From Sphingorhabdus sp. (lineage in GTDB: Bacteria; Pseudomonadota; Alphaproteobacteria; Sphingomonadales; Sphingomonadaceae): a stretch of DNA of 64,000 nt. This document shows, piece after piece, positions 27,942-36,242 of this stretch. Each line of letters opens with the position of its first letter. Positions within the stretch are counted from its first letter, which is position 1. The notes beneath the pieces are model-generated. The model saw nothing but the letters and a program-made list of their open reading frames with translations, searched no databases and was not told the DNA's origin. The stretch spans positions 186,001 through 250,000 of the forward strand of contig JANQNO010000005.1 of the NCBI GenBank assembly GCA_028279555.1, in the 5' to 3' direction. The position numbers and the translations under genes were made by a program.

Positions 27942-28596
27942 GATTGTTGAGCTTGGAAAGAAGCTTGTCGTTGAACTCGGTTCTGAAAGAGACAGTGATA
28001 CTCTGAGTAGATGGATGAGCCACTACCTGGCCGAATTAATTGTGAAAGCAGAGCATGCCGATGGTGTTGAAAAACAGGAGGCACAGGAGGCTTGTTTTAA
28101 AGCGATATTGGAACTTTGGGATTATCGCCACCAATTCCCCGATGGACGGCGGCCATTTGAGAGCTTCGAACCAATATTTAGAGCACTAGAGGCACTTGAC
28201 CCCGACAACCAAGTTTCCCGTTTCTGGCCAAACTACCCAGATTCGGTGGACGAGACTGATACGGTTGAAAAGATGATAGCGGTAGCTAAAGGGCTGGATG
28301 AAAACGCCAGAATTCTGATAAATTTTTGTCTTCAACAAGCCGCACAAGATGCCGACAACAGATCGGCGGATTGGGTCAAGGAAATTTTGTCGAGTAACTG
28401 GTCGGAGTATCCCGACATTCAGGCGATTCGTATCGTTCTAGTCGGGAAGGGTGAGGCCGAAGACAAATCCGATAGTGAAAAGAACATCGAAAAACTAGAA
28501 GAGCAAATTGAAAAACTAACTACGTTTGCTTCCCTAGCAAATGATGTAGCTCAGATTTTTCAAGGCAAAATTGCCAATCTTAAGCCCCAAGACTAA
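27913..28596 (+). CDS. Unknown protein translationally coupled to the STAND NTPase
   Basis: 227 residues if the first ATG (27913) is used; ATG 27916, 27925 and 27928 also lie inside the 3' end of the NTPase gene. The sequence is acidic and largely helical (ACFKAILELWDYRHQFPDGR, then RPFESFEPIFRALEALDPDN). It ends in a predicted coiled coil (EKNIEKLEEQIEKLTTFASL). No membrane segment, signal peptide or catalytic motif is seen. The long overlap with the NTPase gene argues for a shared function, for example as an adaptor, regulator or chaperone of the large protein. I do not recognise the family. Confidence 0.7.
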   Translation: MMEPMMDTDEIVELGKKLVVELGSERDSDTLSRWMSHYLAELIVKAEHADGVEKQEAQEACFKAILELWDYRHQFPDGRRPFESFEPIFRALEALDPDNQVSRFWPNYPDSVDETDTVEKMIAVAKGLDENARILINFCLQQAAQDADNRSADWVKEILSSNWSEYPDIQAIRIVLVGKGEAEDKSDSEKNIEKLEEQIEKLTTFASLANDVAQIFQGKIANLKPQD

Positions 28597-28645
28597 AACA
28601 AGAAATTCCCCATTGGTGGGTTTCGGCGATAGGAAATCTGAAAAA

Positions 28646-29122
28646 GTGAACCGGCTTTTTGAACTCGACGCAATCAATAGACATCCAAAAGATGCTGTCC
28701 CGTTCTTCCAAGTAATGATGCGCTTGGAATATTCTCTCAAAGCAATTGGATACGTTGCCGGTCGTGGGACGCGGTTAGTAGTTTTGTGGGATGACTATGT
28801 AAGCAGTCGGCTAAAAAATTCGTTTTTCGAAGATGTCAAAAGAATGGGGATCGCCAAAACGCTGATCGAATTTCCTCCCAGCAGACAGATATTGAACTGC
28901 GATAAGAAACTTGATTTTGAAACTCGACTCCCGCCGCTGAAAAACGCAATCGAACTTTTTCAAGCTGTAAGAAGACTGCGAAACAATCTATTCCATGGCG
29001 GTAAAAGTGGTGATCCAGATCATCGCCGCAACGATACACTAATTTCTGAGGCGGTAACCGTGATTGACAAGCTGCTGGATTGTGATGACGAACTGCGAAG
29101 GGAATTTGAAGGATTGTATTAA
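28646..29122 (+). CDS. HEPN-domain protein, putative ribonuclease
   Basis: 158 residues from GTG 28646 (AGGAAA upstream, good N-terminus NRLFELDAINRHPKDAVPFF). The frame is open to TTG 28571, which would overlap the previous gene. Helical throughout, with VRRLRNNLFHGGK near residues 109-120: R112-N-N-L-F-H117 is the R-x4-H signature of HEPN ribonucleases. HEPN proteins serve as toxins or RNA-cleaving effectors in many defence systems. As the third gene behind the STAND NTPase it could be a second effector beside the Cap4-like nuclease. No minimal nucleotidyltransferase (MNT) antitoxin is present beside it. Confidence 0.75.
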   Translation: MNRLFELDAINRHPKDAVPFFQVMMRLEYSLKAIGYVAGRGTRLVVLWDDYVSSRLKNSFFEDVKRMGIAKTLIEFPPSRQILNCDKKLDFETRLPPLKNAIELFQAVRRLRNNLFHGGKSGDPDHRRNDTLISEAVTVIDKLLDCDDELRREFEGLY

Positions 29123-29175
29123 TTCTTTCAAATGCCAGCAGTGTTTCAATCCATGGTGGCAAAAAGCGGCCATTA

Positions 29176-29254
29176 ATCTGGTTTTTGTTTTGCCAGATAA
29201 TGTCCTGACGTTTTCTCTTCTCTGACAGAATTAAGTAGGGCAAAAATGCCCTAC
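29176..29254. terminator. Two hairpins downstream of the HEPN gene
   Basis: ATCTGG-N11-CCAGAT (29176-29198) and GTAGGGCA-AAAA-TGCCCTAC (29235-29254), the second a perfect 8-bp stem with a tetraloop. They sit between the HEPN stop and attR. They may terminate the operon or serve as recombination arm sites. T-runs are weak. Confidence 0.5.
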
Positions 29255-29335
29255 AACTTGCCATACTTTTCTCCGGCAAGAAAATTTTGGGGTCTAATCA
29301 ATTCAAAGGCTTAATGACATGCGATATCAAATCAC

Positions 29336-29356
29336 CGAATCCCTGTCTCTCCGCCA
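29336..29356 (+). other. attR, displaced copy of the tRNA-Ser 3' end
   Basis: 21 bases identical to 15169-15189, ending in CCA, without the rest of a tRNA. Marks the right boundary of the integrated element. Confidence 0.9.
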
Positions 29357-29390
29357 CCGACCCGAGGCACAGTTCTCTTCCCATTTGTGG

Positions 29391-29731
29391 TTCCCTGTAA
29401 CGCCCGGTTTGTGCGGTATTGCGTGGACGAAACCGTCACTATGCGCTGTCTCTGTCTCTGCAGCGGACTTCATGCCCGATTGCGGTGATTTGGCGCCCCG
29501 GTCTCTTGGCGAACCAAAGTAAGTTCGGTTTCCCTGATAAGAGGCGATTTACAGGGAAAACTGATGTCAAGCAGGCAATTTGGGATGGAGTCAGCGAGAT
29601 CCCGCATTGAGAGAGCTGATTTTTCCGCATTGTCACAATGCGTTGTGGAGGGTGATAGGGTGATTCCCTGTTATCTCAGGAACAGGGAATTCGTTTTCGA
29701 TATCAGGGAATTTTTCCACGCCATCAGGGAA
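29391..29731. repeat. Seven copies of CAGGGAA/TTCCCTG in a gene-free stretch
   Basis: TTCCCTG at 29391, 29530 and 29664; CAGGGAA at 29552, 29683, 29704 and 29725. The last three are exactly 21 bp apart. The 29357-29970 stretch shows no convincing gene: short frames translate to low-complexity NREF/IREF-type strings that look like by-products of the repeat. Similar CAGGGAATT-type tracts occur between genes in other alphaproteobacteria. Confidence 0.6.
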
Positions 29732-29970
29732 GCGATCAGCCGAAGGGCGGACAGGGCATCATCGCCCGTGCCTGAGCACGGCTGTTGATGATGGCCCCTC
29801 TGCACTCTGCTGCTCGGAGGAGGAGTTCAAACTCTGAACTCAAGAAGCACTATAGCAAACTTGCTAAGTTACTCAATAGTATAGATTTTATTTCAAGAAA
29901 AGCATGTGGTCAGGCGCTCAACATAATGGCGGTTATCGTGGAAAGCGCACCTCGTGTCAGATAACTGAGG

Positions 29971-30867
29971 TCACCCCAGTTTGAGCCCAGCCTTGGACGC
30001 GCACTCCTCTGCGATGTCGAAAAGAAACTGGGCCTGTTGCCAACGATCCGACTCTTCAACTGCTTTTCCTTTGACGGTCTGCTTCTGCGCATAGTGTAGC
30101 GTGAGAATCTCGTCACCCATCGGCAATTCGTAAGGCAGCAACTCCGGCGCGAATGGAAGAACCTCGCCTCCCTCTGCCGTATTCGAAAAACCCTGCATTA
30201 CGCGGGACCACATATCGCGAAAGTGTTCGACGAAAGCGCGGGTATCATCGCTGCCGGTTAGCGCAACTTGCATGCAGCACGGCGTACCGATGCGTCCGTG
30301 AATATAGCGAACGCGCTGGAAGATCGGCTCCATCGCGTCGAACTTCGCGGATATATCGCCATAAGTCATCTCATGCCCGGTGTAGTAATGCGACAAGTCC
30401 CCATTAAACCGGATTGCTGGGTGACGTTCAACGATTAGCAAGGTGCGGTAGATATCCTGTGTCACGGTGGCGCGATGCGTCTCCACGAAGATGGGATATT
30501 TGTGCTCGCGACTTGCCGCGATCACGCTGCCTATGAGATCGTCGATCTCGCCATCGCTCTCAAATCCGGTGCCGACATGGACCGTTGTAAGAACATAGCC
30601 GTTTGCCTTGTGCTTACGCGCCAGATGGTCAGCGCTGTGGATGTTGTCGATGCGGCCCATTCCTACGATCGGCATTGTGAGCCTAGGCAACACTTCCGGC
30701 GAAGGGTGTTGGAGAGCTTCGACTCCCATTGCCGCCAAAGCGCTGAATCGTTCCTGCGGATCGCGTGGCGCACTCGTAAATTTAGGCAGGTTCCATAATG
30801 TCCCTGCGTTCATGTGTTTTGCAAGACGTTTAGATAGACTGTGAGCAGGACGGTAAACAGCGGTCAT
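29971..30867 (-). CDS. Xylose isomerase-like TIM barrel protein (sugar phosphate isomerase/epimerase type)
   Basis: 298 residues. Core blocks PIFVETHRATVTQDIYRTLL, ERHPAIRFNGDLSHYYTGHE and RVRYIHGRIGTPCCMQVAL match the metal-binding strands of AP-endonuclease-2/xylose-isomerase-like barrels: acidic E and H ligands, then NGDLSH, then H-x-R. The substrate cannot be deduced. ATG 30867 follows GAGG. It is divergent from the PhyH-type dioxygenase gene with a 449-bp spacer, and opens the catabolic cluster. It may act on an oxygenated or sugar-like intermediate. Confidence 0.72.
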   Translation of the reverse strand: MTAVYRPAHSLSKRLAKHMNAGTLWNLPKFTSAPRDPQERFSALAAMGVEALQHPSPEVLPRLTMPIVGMGRIDNIHSADHLARKHKANGYVLTTVHVGTGFESDGEIDDLIGSVIAASREHKYPIFVETHRATVTQDIYRTLLIVERHPAIRFNGDLSHYYTGHEMTYGDISAKFDAMEPIFQRVRYIHGRIGTPCCMQVALTGSDDTRAFVEHFRDMWSRVMQGFSNTAEGGEVLPFAPELLPYELPMGDEILTLHYAQKQTVKGKAVEESDRWQQAQFLFDIAEECASKAGLKLG

Positions 30868-31273
30868 GACCTCGTCCTCGATTTGCGGTAGGCAGAATGT
30901 ACTGGTTTCAGCGCGCCCTGAGTTTTGATCCCAAGCGCTTTAGAAAAGCATCTTTGTCTTGGTGATACACAAGCGCTCCATCTAATATATCTATCGGACA
31001 TGTTTTCCAGTTATTATTGGCTCAACGGTTGGCGATCAAGAACACTACTAGCAATAGTACCGCTTTCCTGCTTCGCTGCTTTACATAACGCCAACAAACA
31101 TCATGCACTGCCGACAAGAAACCCATATACTCTATGGTTTTAAGCAATAAAATTCACCCTGATGCAAGGCAAGTTGGTTTCAGGTCAAGCCGTCGCTAGT
31201 CGATGGCTGAAAATCCCAATAAAACGGGCGAACTTCAATCTTGTCTGACTTCGTTATGAGGGCATATCCTAGA

Positions 31274-31294
31274 ATGCTAGGGGCAGCCTAGCAT
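31274..31294. promoter_or_regulatory. Dyad ATGCTAGG-N5-CCTAGCAT upstream of the PhyH gene
   Basis: A perfect 8-bp inverted repeat 22 bp before the ATG at 31317, in the 449-bp divergent spacer (30868-31316) that otherwise holds no gene. Position suits an operator that blocks the promoter; a leader hairpin is the alternative. Confidence 0.5.
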
Positions 31295-31316
31295 AACTAG
31301 CTTGGAGTACAAATGT

Positions 31317-32078
31317 ATGCCTGTTTGGTCAGAGTCTGTTGATCAGATTGCTGCTAGCTTCAAGAGAAACGGGTTTGCCGTGGCGGAAGGTCTTGCTGAC
31401 CAGAAATGCCTCGACAAGCTACTTCCCATCTACGATGCTTTCATCGATGGATCGATTGAATGTCCAACGGGGATGCGCAGACTGGGTGGGCTGACTCGTC
31501 AAATCATCAATCCGCACCTATATTCTAGCGAGCTGCGTGACAACACAGCGGTGGAAAACGCGTATAGGATAGCGAAACGCCTCCAAGAAGTTGACGAGCC
31601 CGACTTTGTATTTTCCATGATGATTTACAAGCCCGGCCCCCACCCACACCAAACTCCTTGGCATCAGGATGTATCATATGCCGCCGCCCCGACAATGCCC
31701 AAAGGCACCAGCGTGCCCAACAATGTTGTGCTTACATTTTGGCTGGCGTTAAATGATGTTTCTGAAGACATGGGTTGTATGGAATTTCTGCCTGGGAAGC
31801 AGGACGATCCGATTCCACAGCACTTTGTCTATTCTGGTGAGCCTCAAGCCGATGACAGATTGTTGGCGATCGCGAATTCGGAGAATATTTTCGATCTTTC
31901 AAAGTCGCAGAAATGCCCCCTTGATGCAGGATCAGCTACAATCCATGGCTACAATACGCCGCATTTTACCGAACCCAATCAAACCAATCGACCTCGCCGT
32001 GCATTGATCTTCAGTTTCAATCGACCCGACGCTCAACAAGTGATTGGCCGAGAAATCACGCGACTTGCAGCTGCCTGA
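31317..32078 (+). CDS. Phytanoyl-CoA dioxygenase (PhyH) family protein
   Basis: 253 residues of the Fe(II)/2-oxoglutarate-dependent PhyH family. TPWHQDVSY gives the His-x-Asp iron ligands, and NTPHFTEPNQTNRPRRALIF the distal His and the Arg that binds 2-oxoglutarate. LTFWLALNDVSEDMGCMEFLPG lies between, as usual. ATG 31317 follows GGAG at 31304-31307; TTG 31302 is in frame but less likely. Members hydroxylate carbon next to a CoA ester or a variety of small molecules. In this cluster it could open alpha-oxidation of a 3-methyl-branched chain, but that is inference. Confidence 0.82.
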   Translation: MPVWSESVDQIAASFKRNGFAVAEGLADQKCLDKLLPIYDAFIDGSIECPTGMRRLGGLTRQIINPHLYSSELRDNTAVENAYRIAKRLQEVDEPDFVFSMMIYKPGPHPHQTPWHQDVSYAAAPTMPKGTSVPNNVVLTFWLALNDVSEDMGCMEFLPGKQDDPIPQHFVYSGEPQADDRLLAIANSENIFDLSKSQKCPLDAGSATIHGYNTPHFTEPNQTNRPRRALIFSFNRPDAQQVIGREITRLAAA

Positions 32079-32141
32079 TCCGATCACGGTCGCTTACTCC
32101 GACCGCGGCTGCGATGCGCCGCCGACTGTTAAAGCCAAGCC

Positions 32142-33842
32142 TTAGTTTATTTGGTGACGGAGAACCTTGCCGGGACGGGGGCCGCAATGGTCGCCATCTT
32201 TGAATGCTATTTCGCCATTTACCAAAGTTGCTACATATCCACGAGAAGGTTGAATGTAGCGCGGCGCTTCACCAGGGAAGTCGTGTACCAATTTTGGATA
32301 GCCTTCTCCCAGGTTTTCTAAATCGATAATATTGACATCGGCGGCCAATCCTTTTTCGAGACGACCTCGATCGTTCAATCCTATCACTCGCGCAGGAGCC
32401 GAAGTGATCCGTCGCACGCCTTCCTGAATAGAGTAAACACCGGCATCACGAACCCAGTGTGAGAGAATAAACGTGTAGACTGCACTATCCATAACCATAG
32501 CGACATGCGCTCCGGCGTCGCTTAGTCCCGGGAGCACGCTATCGTGCTGTAAGAATCTTTCGACGCTACCGATATGTGCGCTAAACCAACGCCAAGTAAA
32601 CAACCCCAATCCGTCGCTTTCCCTAGCGAGACGGAGATAGGTTTCTGACCAATGTTCACCATTTTCTTTCGCGATAGCGCCGAGATTTTTCTCGGTCGGC
32701 ACGAGGTAATCGGGAATATCTCCGGAACCCATCCAGAAACTGCCTTGAACCCAGTATAGCTTTTCTTGATCGGTCGCCTTAGCTTCTTCGATGAGCTTGC
32801 TTGCAAAATCGGGCTCGTGGATTGCCTTCAGCCGCGCCGGTAGCGCCATCGTCTTTAACTTTTCCCATGTCGGACCAAGAGGCTGCGTTTGCCCCCAAAT
32901 GTCATGTGCGGGAAGATGGGACTGCAAACCGTGCAAAAACCCTGTTCCGCGCGGGAGCGTGAGCGCTGTAATGTCCAACTGCCCTTCTCTAACCTTATCG
33001 AGATGGGCTGCATTCTTCTCCGCGGCGTCCGGTGTTGCCCCTAGGGTGTAACTAAACAGAACTCGGTTTTCGCATTCCTTACCCAACTTGCGTAATAGGT
33101 CGCCATTACCCATTGAACGCTGCGAGAAGTCCAGGACCGCTTGCATCAGTCCTTCACGCTTCTTGACCATCCGGCCGATGGCCAGAACTTCATCATGCTG
33201 CGCATAGGTGCCAGGGATTGCTCGGCCATCTGGCAGTTGGTGGCCAGGGAGTCGGCTTGTTGAAAACCCATAGGCACCGTCGTCAATCGACTTCCCTGCT
33301 ATCTCAGCTATCCTATCGATTTCCTCGTCAGTTGCATCTTCTTCGACGGCACGATCCCCCATGACACTGAAGCGGATAGCGCAGTGACCAACAAGGCCGG
33401 CCACGTTGATTGCCGGTGATCGACTGTCAATGGAGTCGAGGTATTCGCCGTATGTTTCCCAATCCCAAGGAAGCCCAGTCATTATCGCTTCCTTTGGGAT
33501 ATCTTCCACCGTTTCCATCATTTCGGCGAGCTTTTCCCGGTCTTCAGGGGCACACGGCGCAAATGTAACGCCGCAATTGCCCATCAACGCGGTGGTAACT
33601 CCGTGCCAGCTGAGTGGAGCGAGAATTGGATCCCATCCGATTTGTGCGTCAAGATGGGTGTGTACGTCTACGAAACCCGGAGTCACGATCATCCCGTCAG
33701 CGCTGATCTCCTCTTTTGCCGGGCCGAGATCATTGCCGATCGCAGTGATCACACCATCATTAATGGCAAGATCGGCTATGAACGGCTCGGAACCTGTGCC
33801 ATCAACAATTTTTCCACCTTTGATAACTGTATCAAACATCAT
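32142..33842 (-). CDS. D-aminoacylase-like amidohydrolase (N-acyl-D-amino-acid deacylase family)
   Basis: 566 residues with the amidohydrolase fold. VDVHTHLDAQIGWDP holds the H-x-H metal pair, GNCGVTFAPC the cysteine typical of D-aminoacylases, and LSDAGAHVAM the active-site Asp. The N-terminal FDTVIKGGKIVDGTG and the C-terminal RGYVATLVNGEIAFKDG close the composite domain. It would hydrolyse an amide or cyclic amide bond of an unknown substrate. ATG 33842 and 33839 are both possible. It is convergent with the PhyH gene. In a lipid catabolic cluster it might release an acyl chain from an amino-acid conjugate. Confidence 0.82.
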   Translation of the reverse strand: MMFDTVIKGGKIVDGTGSEPFIADLAINDGVITAIGNDLGPAKEEISADGMIVTPGFVDVHTHLDAQIGWDPILAPLSWHGVTTALMGNCGVTFAPCAPEDREKLAEMMETVEDIPKEAIMTGLPWDWETYGEYLDSIDSRSPAINVAGLVGHCAIRFSVMGDRAVEEDATDEEIDRIAEIAGKSIDDGAYGFSTSRLPGHQLPDGRAIPGTYAQHDEVLAIGRMVKKREGLMQAVLDFSQRSMGNGDLLRKLGKECENRVLFSYTLGATPDAAEKNAAHLDKVREGQLDITALTLPRGTGFLHGLQSHLPAHDIWGQTQPLGPTWEKLKTMALPARLKAIHEPDFASKLIEEAKATDQEKLYWVQGSFWMGSGDIPDYLVPTEKNLGAIAKENGEHWSETYLRLARESDGLGLFTWRWFSAHIGSVERFLQHDSVLPGLSDAGAHVAMVMDSAVYTFILSHWVRDAGVYSIQEGVRRITSAPARVIGLNDRGRLEKGLAADVNIIDLENLGEGYPKLVHDFPGEAPRYIQPSRGYVATLVNGEIAFKDGDHCGPRPGKVLRHQIN

Positions 33843-34166
33843 TCATCACTCCAGTTGGCAATTATTGCTCTGAGCATCTTCAAAAGCGCCGCGCAGGCAT
33901 CAAAATTAGTCATTGGCAAGGGGGCGGTTTCCGGTTTCTTTGCTCTTCCCTTATTTGCTTCTTAGAGCCGGAAAATCAGGACATGCTTTGTCTGCCTCAT
34001 CGAATTGACCAAGAAACAATATTGTTGGATTGGCCCGAGAGATGAATAGCTCATGGCGACAATCATATCTGCCGATCTGTCTCAATTGGCTGGTTCTAGC
34101 CCGGTTGACAAACTGGTTTCACAAGCGGGCATTGAGCCGCCCTAGCCCAACCTTCTCAATCCGCAA

Positions 34167-34310
34167 CAGGTGCAGTTAGTCTGGCAACGCCACTTCAGGC
34201 GGCGATTTGAAATAGCGAAACTGATTGGCCGGCTTCTTGCGTCTGGGCATGCCCACTGCCCTATGCGATCAGACCAAGATTTAAATCAGGTACGTTTAGT
34301 CTGACAATGC
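34167..34310. promoter_or_regulatory. Pair of 24-bp imperfect direct repeats upstream of the acyl-CoA ligase gene
   Basis: 34167-34190 and 34287-34310 share CAGGT, TTAGTCTG, CAA and GC with five differences, 120 bp apart start to start. They lie in the 659-bp stretch (33843-34501) before the ligase. No gene was found there; a short frame after the first repeat does not match anything I know. Confidence 0.4.
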
Positions 34311-34501
34311 AGCGGGAAGGCGCACGTCATGTTAGATGACTGAGAGCACCCTTCCAAGTCTCGAACGAGCGTAGCGTCCGCAATTGCATTAGAAGCCGAC
34401 ATCGATTGCCATGGCTGTGACCCGATCAGCTAAATAGCCCGAAAACCGGACTAGGTTTGAAGATGTGCGCGGATAGGACTGCACTAAGAACAGGTGAAGG
34501 A

Positions 34502-36100
34502 ATGCACAATCAGGTCAATCTGGCTGATGCCTATGAAACCGTGGCGCGGACAATCGAGCCTGATGCACCCGCGGTCCTTTGCGACGGGGAGGTGCTCACT
34601 TGGGGCGAGATGGAGCATCAATCCAATGCCCTGGCGCGTTACTTTGTACAGCGTCTCTCAGGGCCGGATGCCAAGGTCGGGATCTATATGCGCAATGGTC
34701 CCGGCTATATTGTCGCCTTCATCGCCGCTCTCAAAGCGCGCTGCGTGCCCTTTAATGTGAACTACCGCTATGCAAGTGAGGAAATCTCATACCTTCTCGA
34801 CAATGCCGACTGTGAAGCGGTGTTGTTCGACGCGGATTTCTGGCCGGTGCTTGGCGCAATACCCGACATCAGCAAGATGCCGATTCTGGTATCGTTCCGC
34901 GGCAGCGTCGAGGGAGTCGAACCAATCGAAGATATCCTCGACGGTCCGTCTGAGCCGCTGGCCCTGAAGCGATCGCCTGACGACCTGATGTTCACTTACA
35001 CCGGCGGGACCACCGGTATGCCTAAGGCCGTTATGTGGCCGGGTGGGGCAGTGTGGGCGAATCTGGTGAACGGAATGCAACTGCCTGGCCGGGACAAGCC
35101 CGACACGCTCGATAAGCTGACCGAGCAGATCAAGTCGGGTGAGGGCCGCGTGAGATTTTACATCGCGCCGCCGCTCATGCATGGAACGGGGTTGATGTCG
35201 GCGATCGGCATTCAGCTGATGGGGGGAAGTCTGGTGATGACCGGGCGGCCTTCCTACGATGCCGAAGCGACGCTGGAAGAGATCGGCCAGCTAGATTGTA
35301 TGGGGCTTGTCATCGTGGGCGATGCCTTCGCAAAACCCTTGCTCGATCGCTTGCGCGAAGATTCTGGCCGGTATGATCTTGAGACATTGCGTGTTGTTTC
35401 GTCGAGCGGCATGATGTTCTCGCCTGATGTAAAGCTTGGCTTGCTTGAGTTCTTGCCGGAACTGATCCTTCTGGATGGTCTTGGCGCAAGCGAATCATCA
35501 GCCTTTGCGTCTTCCCGGACCACCAAAGACACCCCGCCGGGCGAAGCGCAGTTCGACCTGACCGGCGCTGTTGTTGTCGACCCGCGGACCTTAAGCCCGA
35601 TCGAACCAGGTTCAGACCAGATCGGAATCCTGGCCAAAGGTGGCCCGCAGCCTTTGGGGTACTACAAGGACCCCGAGAGAACAAAGAAGACCTACGTCAC
35701 GATTGACGGTGAGCGATATGTGCTTGGCGGAGACCATGCCACGGTGAATGCTGATGGAACAATCAAGCTTCTGGGGCGCGGTAGCAATTGTATCAATACA
35801 GCTGGTGAGAAGGTTTATCCTGAAGAAGTCGAGGAAGCGCTGAAGCGGTATTCGTCTGTCAAAGATGCTCTGGTTTTTGGGCAGGCGCATCCGCGTTTCG
35901 GGCAATCGGTCGTTGCCGTCATTTCAACCTATGGCGAAGCGTCGCTTGATGCGGTTGAAGAAACGGCCCGCAAACACATTGCCGGTTACAAGATTCCGCA
36001 GAAGATTGTGGTGGTTGAAAAGGTGCCGCGCGCTGACAATGGCAAGGCGGATTATGTCACCGCGCGCGAGCTTTTTGATGCAAAGGTTGGTGTTGAATGA
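34502..36100 (+). CDS. Acyl-CoA synthetase (AMP-forming)
   Basis: 532 residues from ATG 34502. The frame is open from ATG 34457, and the start is uncertain because GAAGGA lies almost against 34502. The ATP loop reads MFTYTGGTTGMPKAV. LRVVSSSGMMFSPDVK, GGDHATVNADGTIKLLGRGS and INTAGEKVYPEEVEEALK complete the adenylate-forming family. It would activate a carboxylic acid to its CoA thioester in the cytoplasm at the head of the plus-strand run that continues with an SDR, a thiolase and two acyl-CoA dehydrogenases. Chain length cannot be read from sequence. Confidence 0.88.
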   Translation: MHNQVNLADAYETVARTIEPDAPAVLCDGEVLTWGEMEHQSNALARYFVQRLSGPDAKVGIYMRNGPGYIVAFIAALKARCVPFNVNYRYASEEISYLLDNADCEAVLFDADFWPVLGAIPDISKMPILVSFRGSVEGVEPIEDILDGPSEPLALKRSPDDLMFTYTGGTTGMPKAVMWPGGAVWANLVNGMQLPGRDKPDTLDKLTEQIKSGEGRVRFYIAPPLMHGTGLMSAIGIQLMGGSLVMTGRPSYDAEATLEEIGQLDCMGLVIVGDAFAKPLLDRLREDSGRYDLETLRVVSSSGMMFSPDVKLGLLEFLPELILLDGLGASESSAFASSRTTKDTPPGEAQFDLTGAVVVDPRTLSPIEPGSDQIGILAKGGPQPLGYYKDPERTKKTYVTIDGERYVLGGDHATVNADGTIKLLGRGSNCINTAGEKVYPEEVEEALKRYSSVKDALVFGQAHPRFGQSVVAVISTYGEASLDAVEETARKHIAGYKIPQKIVVVEKVPRADNGKADYVTARELFDAKVGVE

Positions 36101-36242
36101 CCCTGAGTGGTTGGCGCATCTGGTGATGCTTGCACCTGCGCGGTGTGCTGACAGTTAATCCCTGCCACATTGGCCAATTCAGCTACGGCCATCAGCGTTC
36201 GCTGCGGGATACTGTAGCGCAGTAAAAGTCTTGGAGATCATT

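Larger units (their letters stand above)
15169..29356. mobile_element. 14.2-kb integrated element in tRNA-Ser carrying a STAND/HEPN defence-like module
   Basis: Bounded by 21-bp perfect direct repeats: the tRNA 3' end at 15169-15189 and a displaced copy at 29336-29356. A tyrosine recombinase gene starts 187 bp inside the left end, as usual for tRNA-integrating islands. The interior is AT-richer than the flanks and uses different codons. Contents in order are integrase (frameshifted), winged-helix protein, serine recombinase, XRE regulator, membrane coiled-coil protein, RarA C-terminal-like gene (broken), giant Avs-like NTPase, unknown protein and HEPN protein. No conjugation or phage structural genes are seen, so if it moves it needs help. 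Confidence 0.9.

Noticed and set aside
29319-29788. Short plus-strand frames around and after attR
   Set aside because: The first runs through the tRNA fragment and the others through the CAGGGAA repeats; translations are low-complexity and lack good starts.
34141-34260. Possible transposase remnant before the acyl-CoA ligase
   Set aside because: One short frame is rich in basic residues, but no terminal inverted repeats or family motif could be matched.
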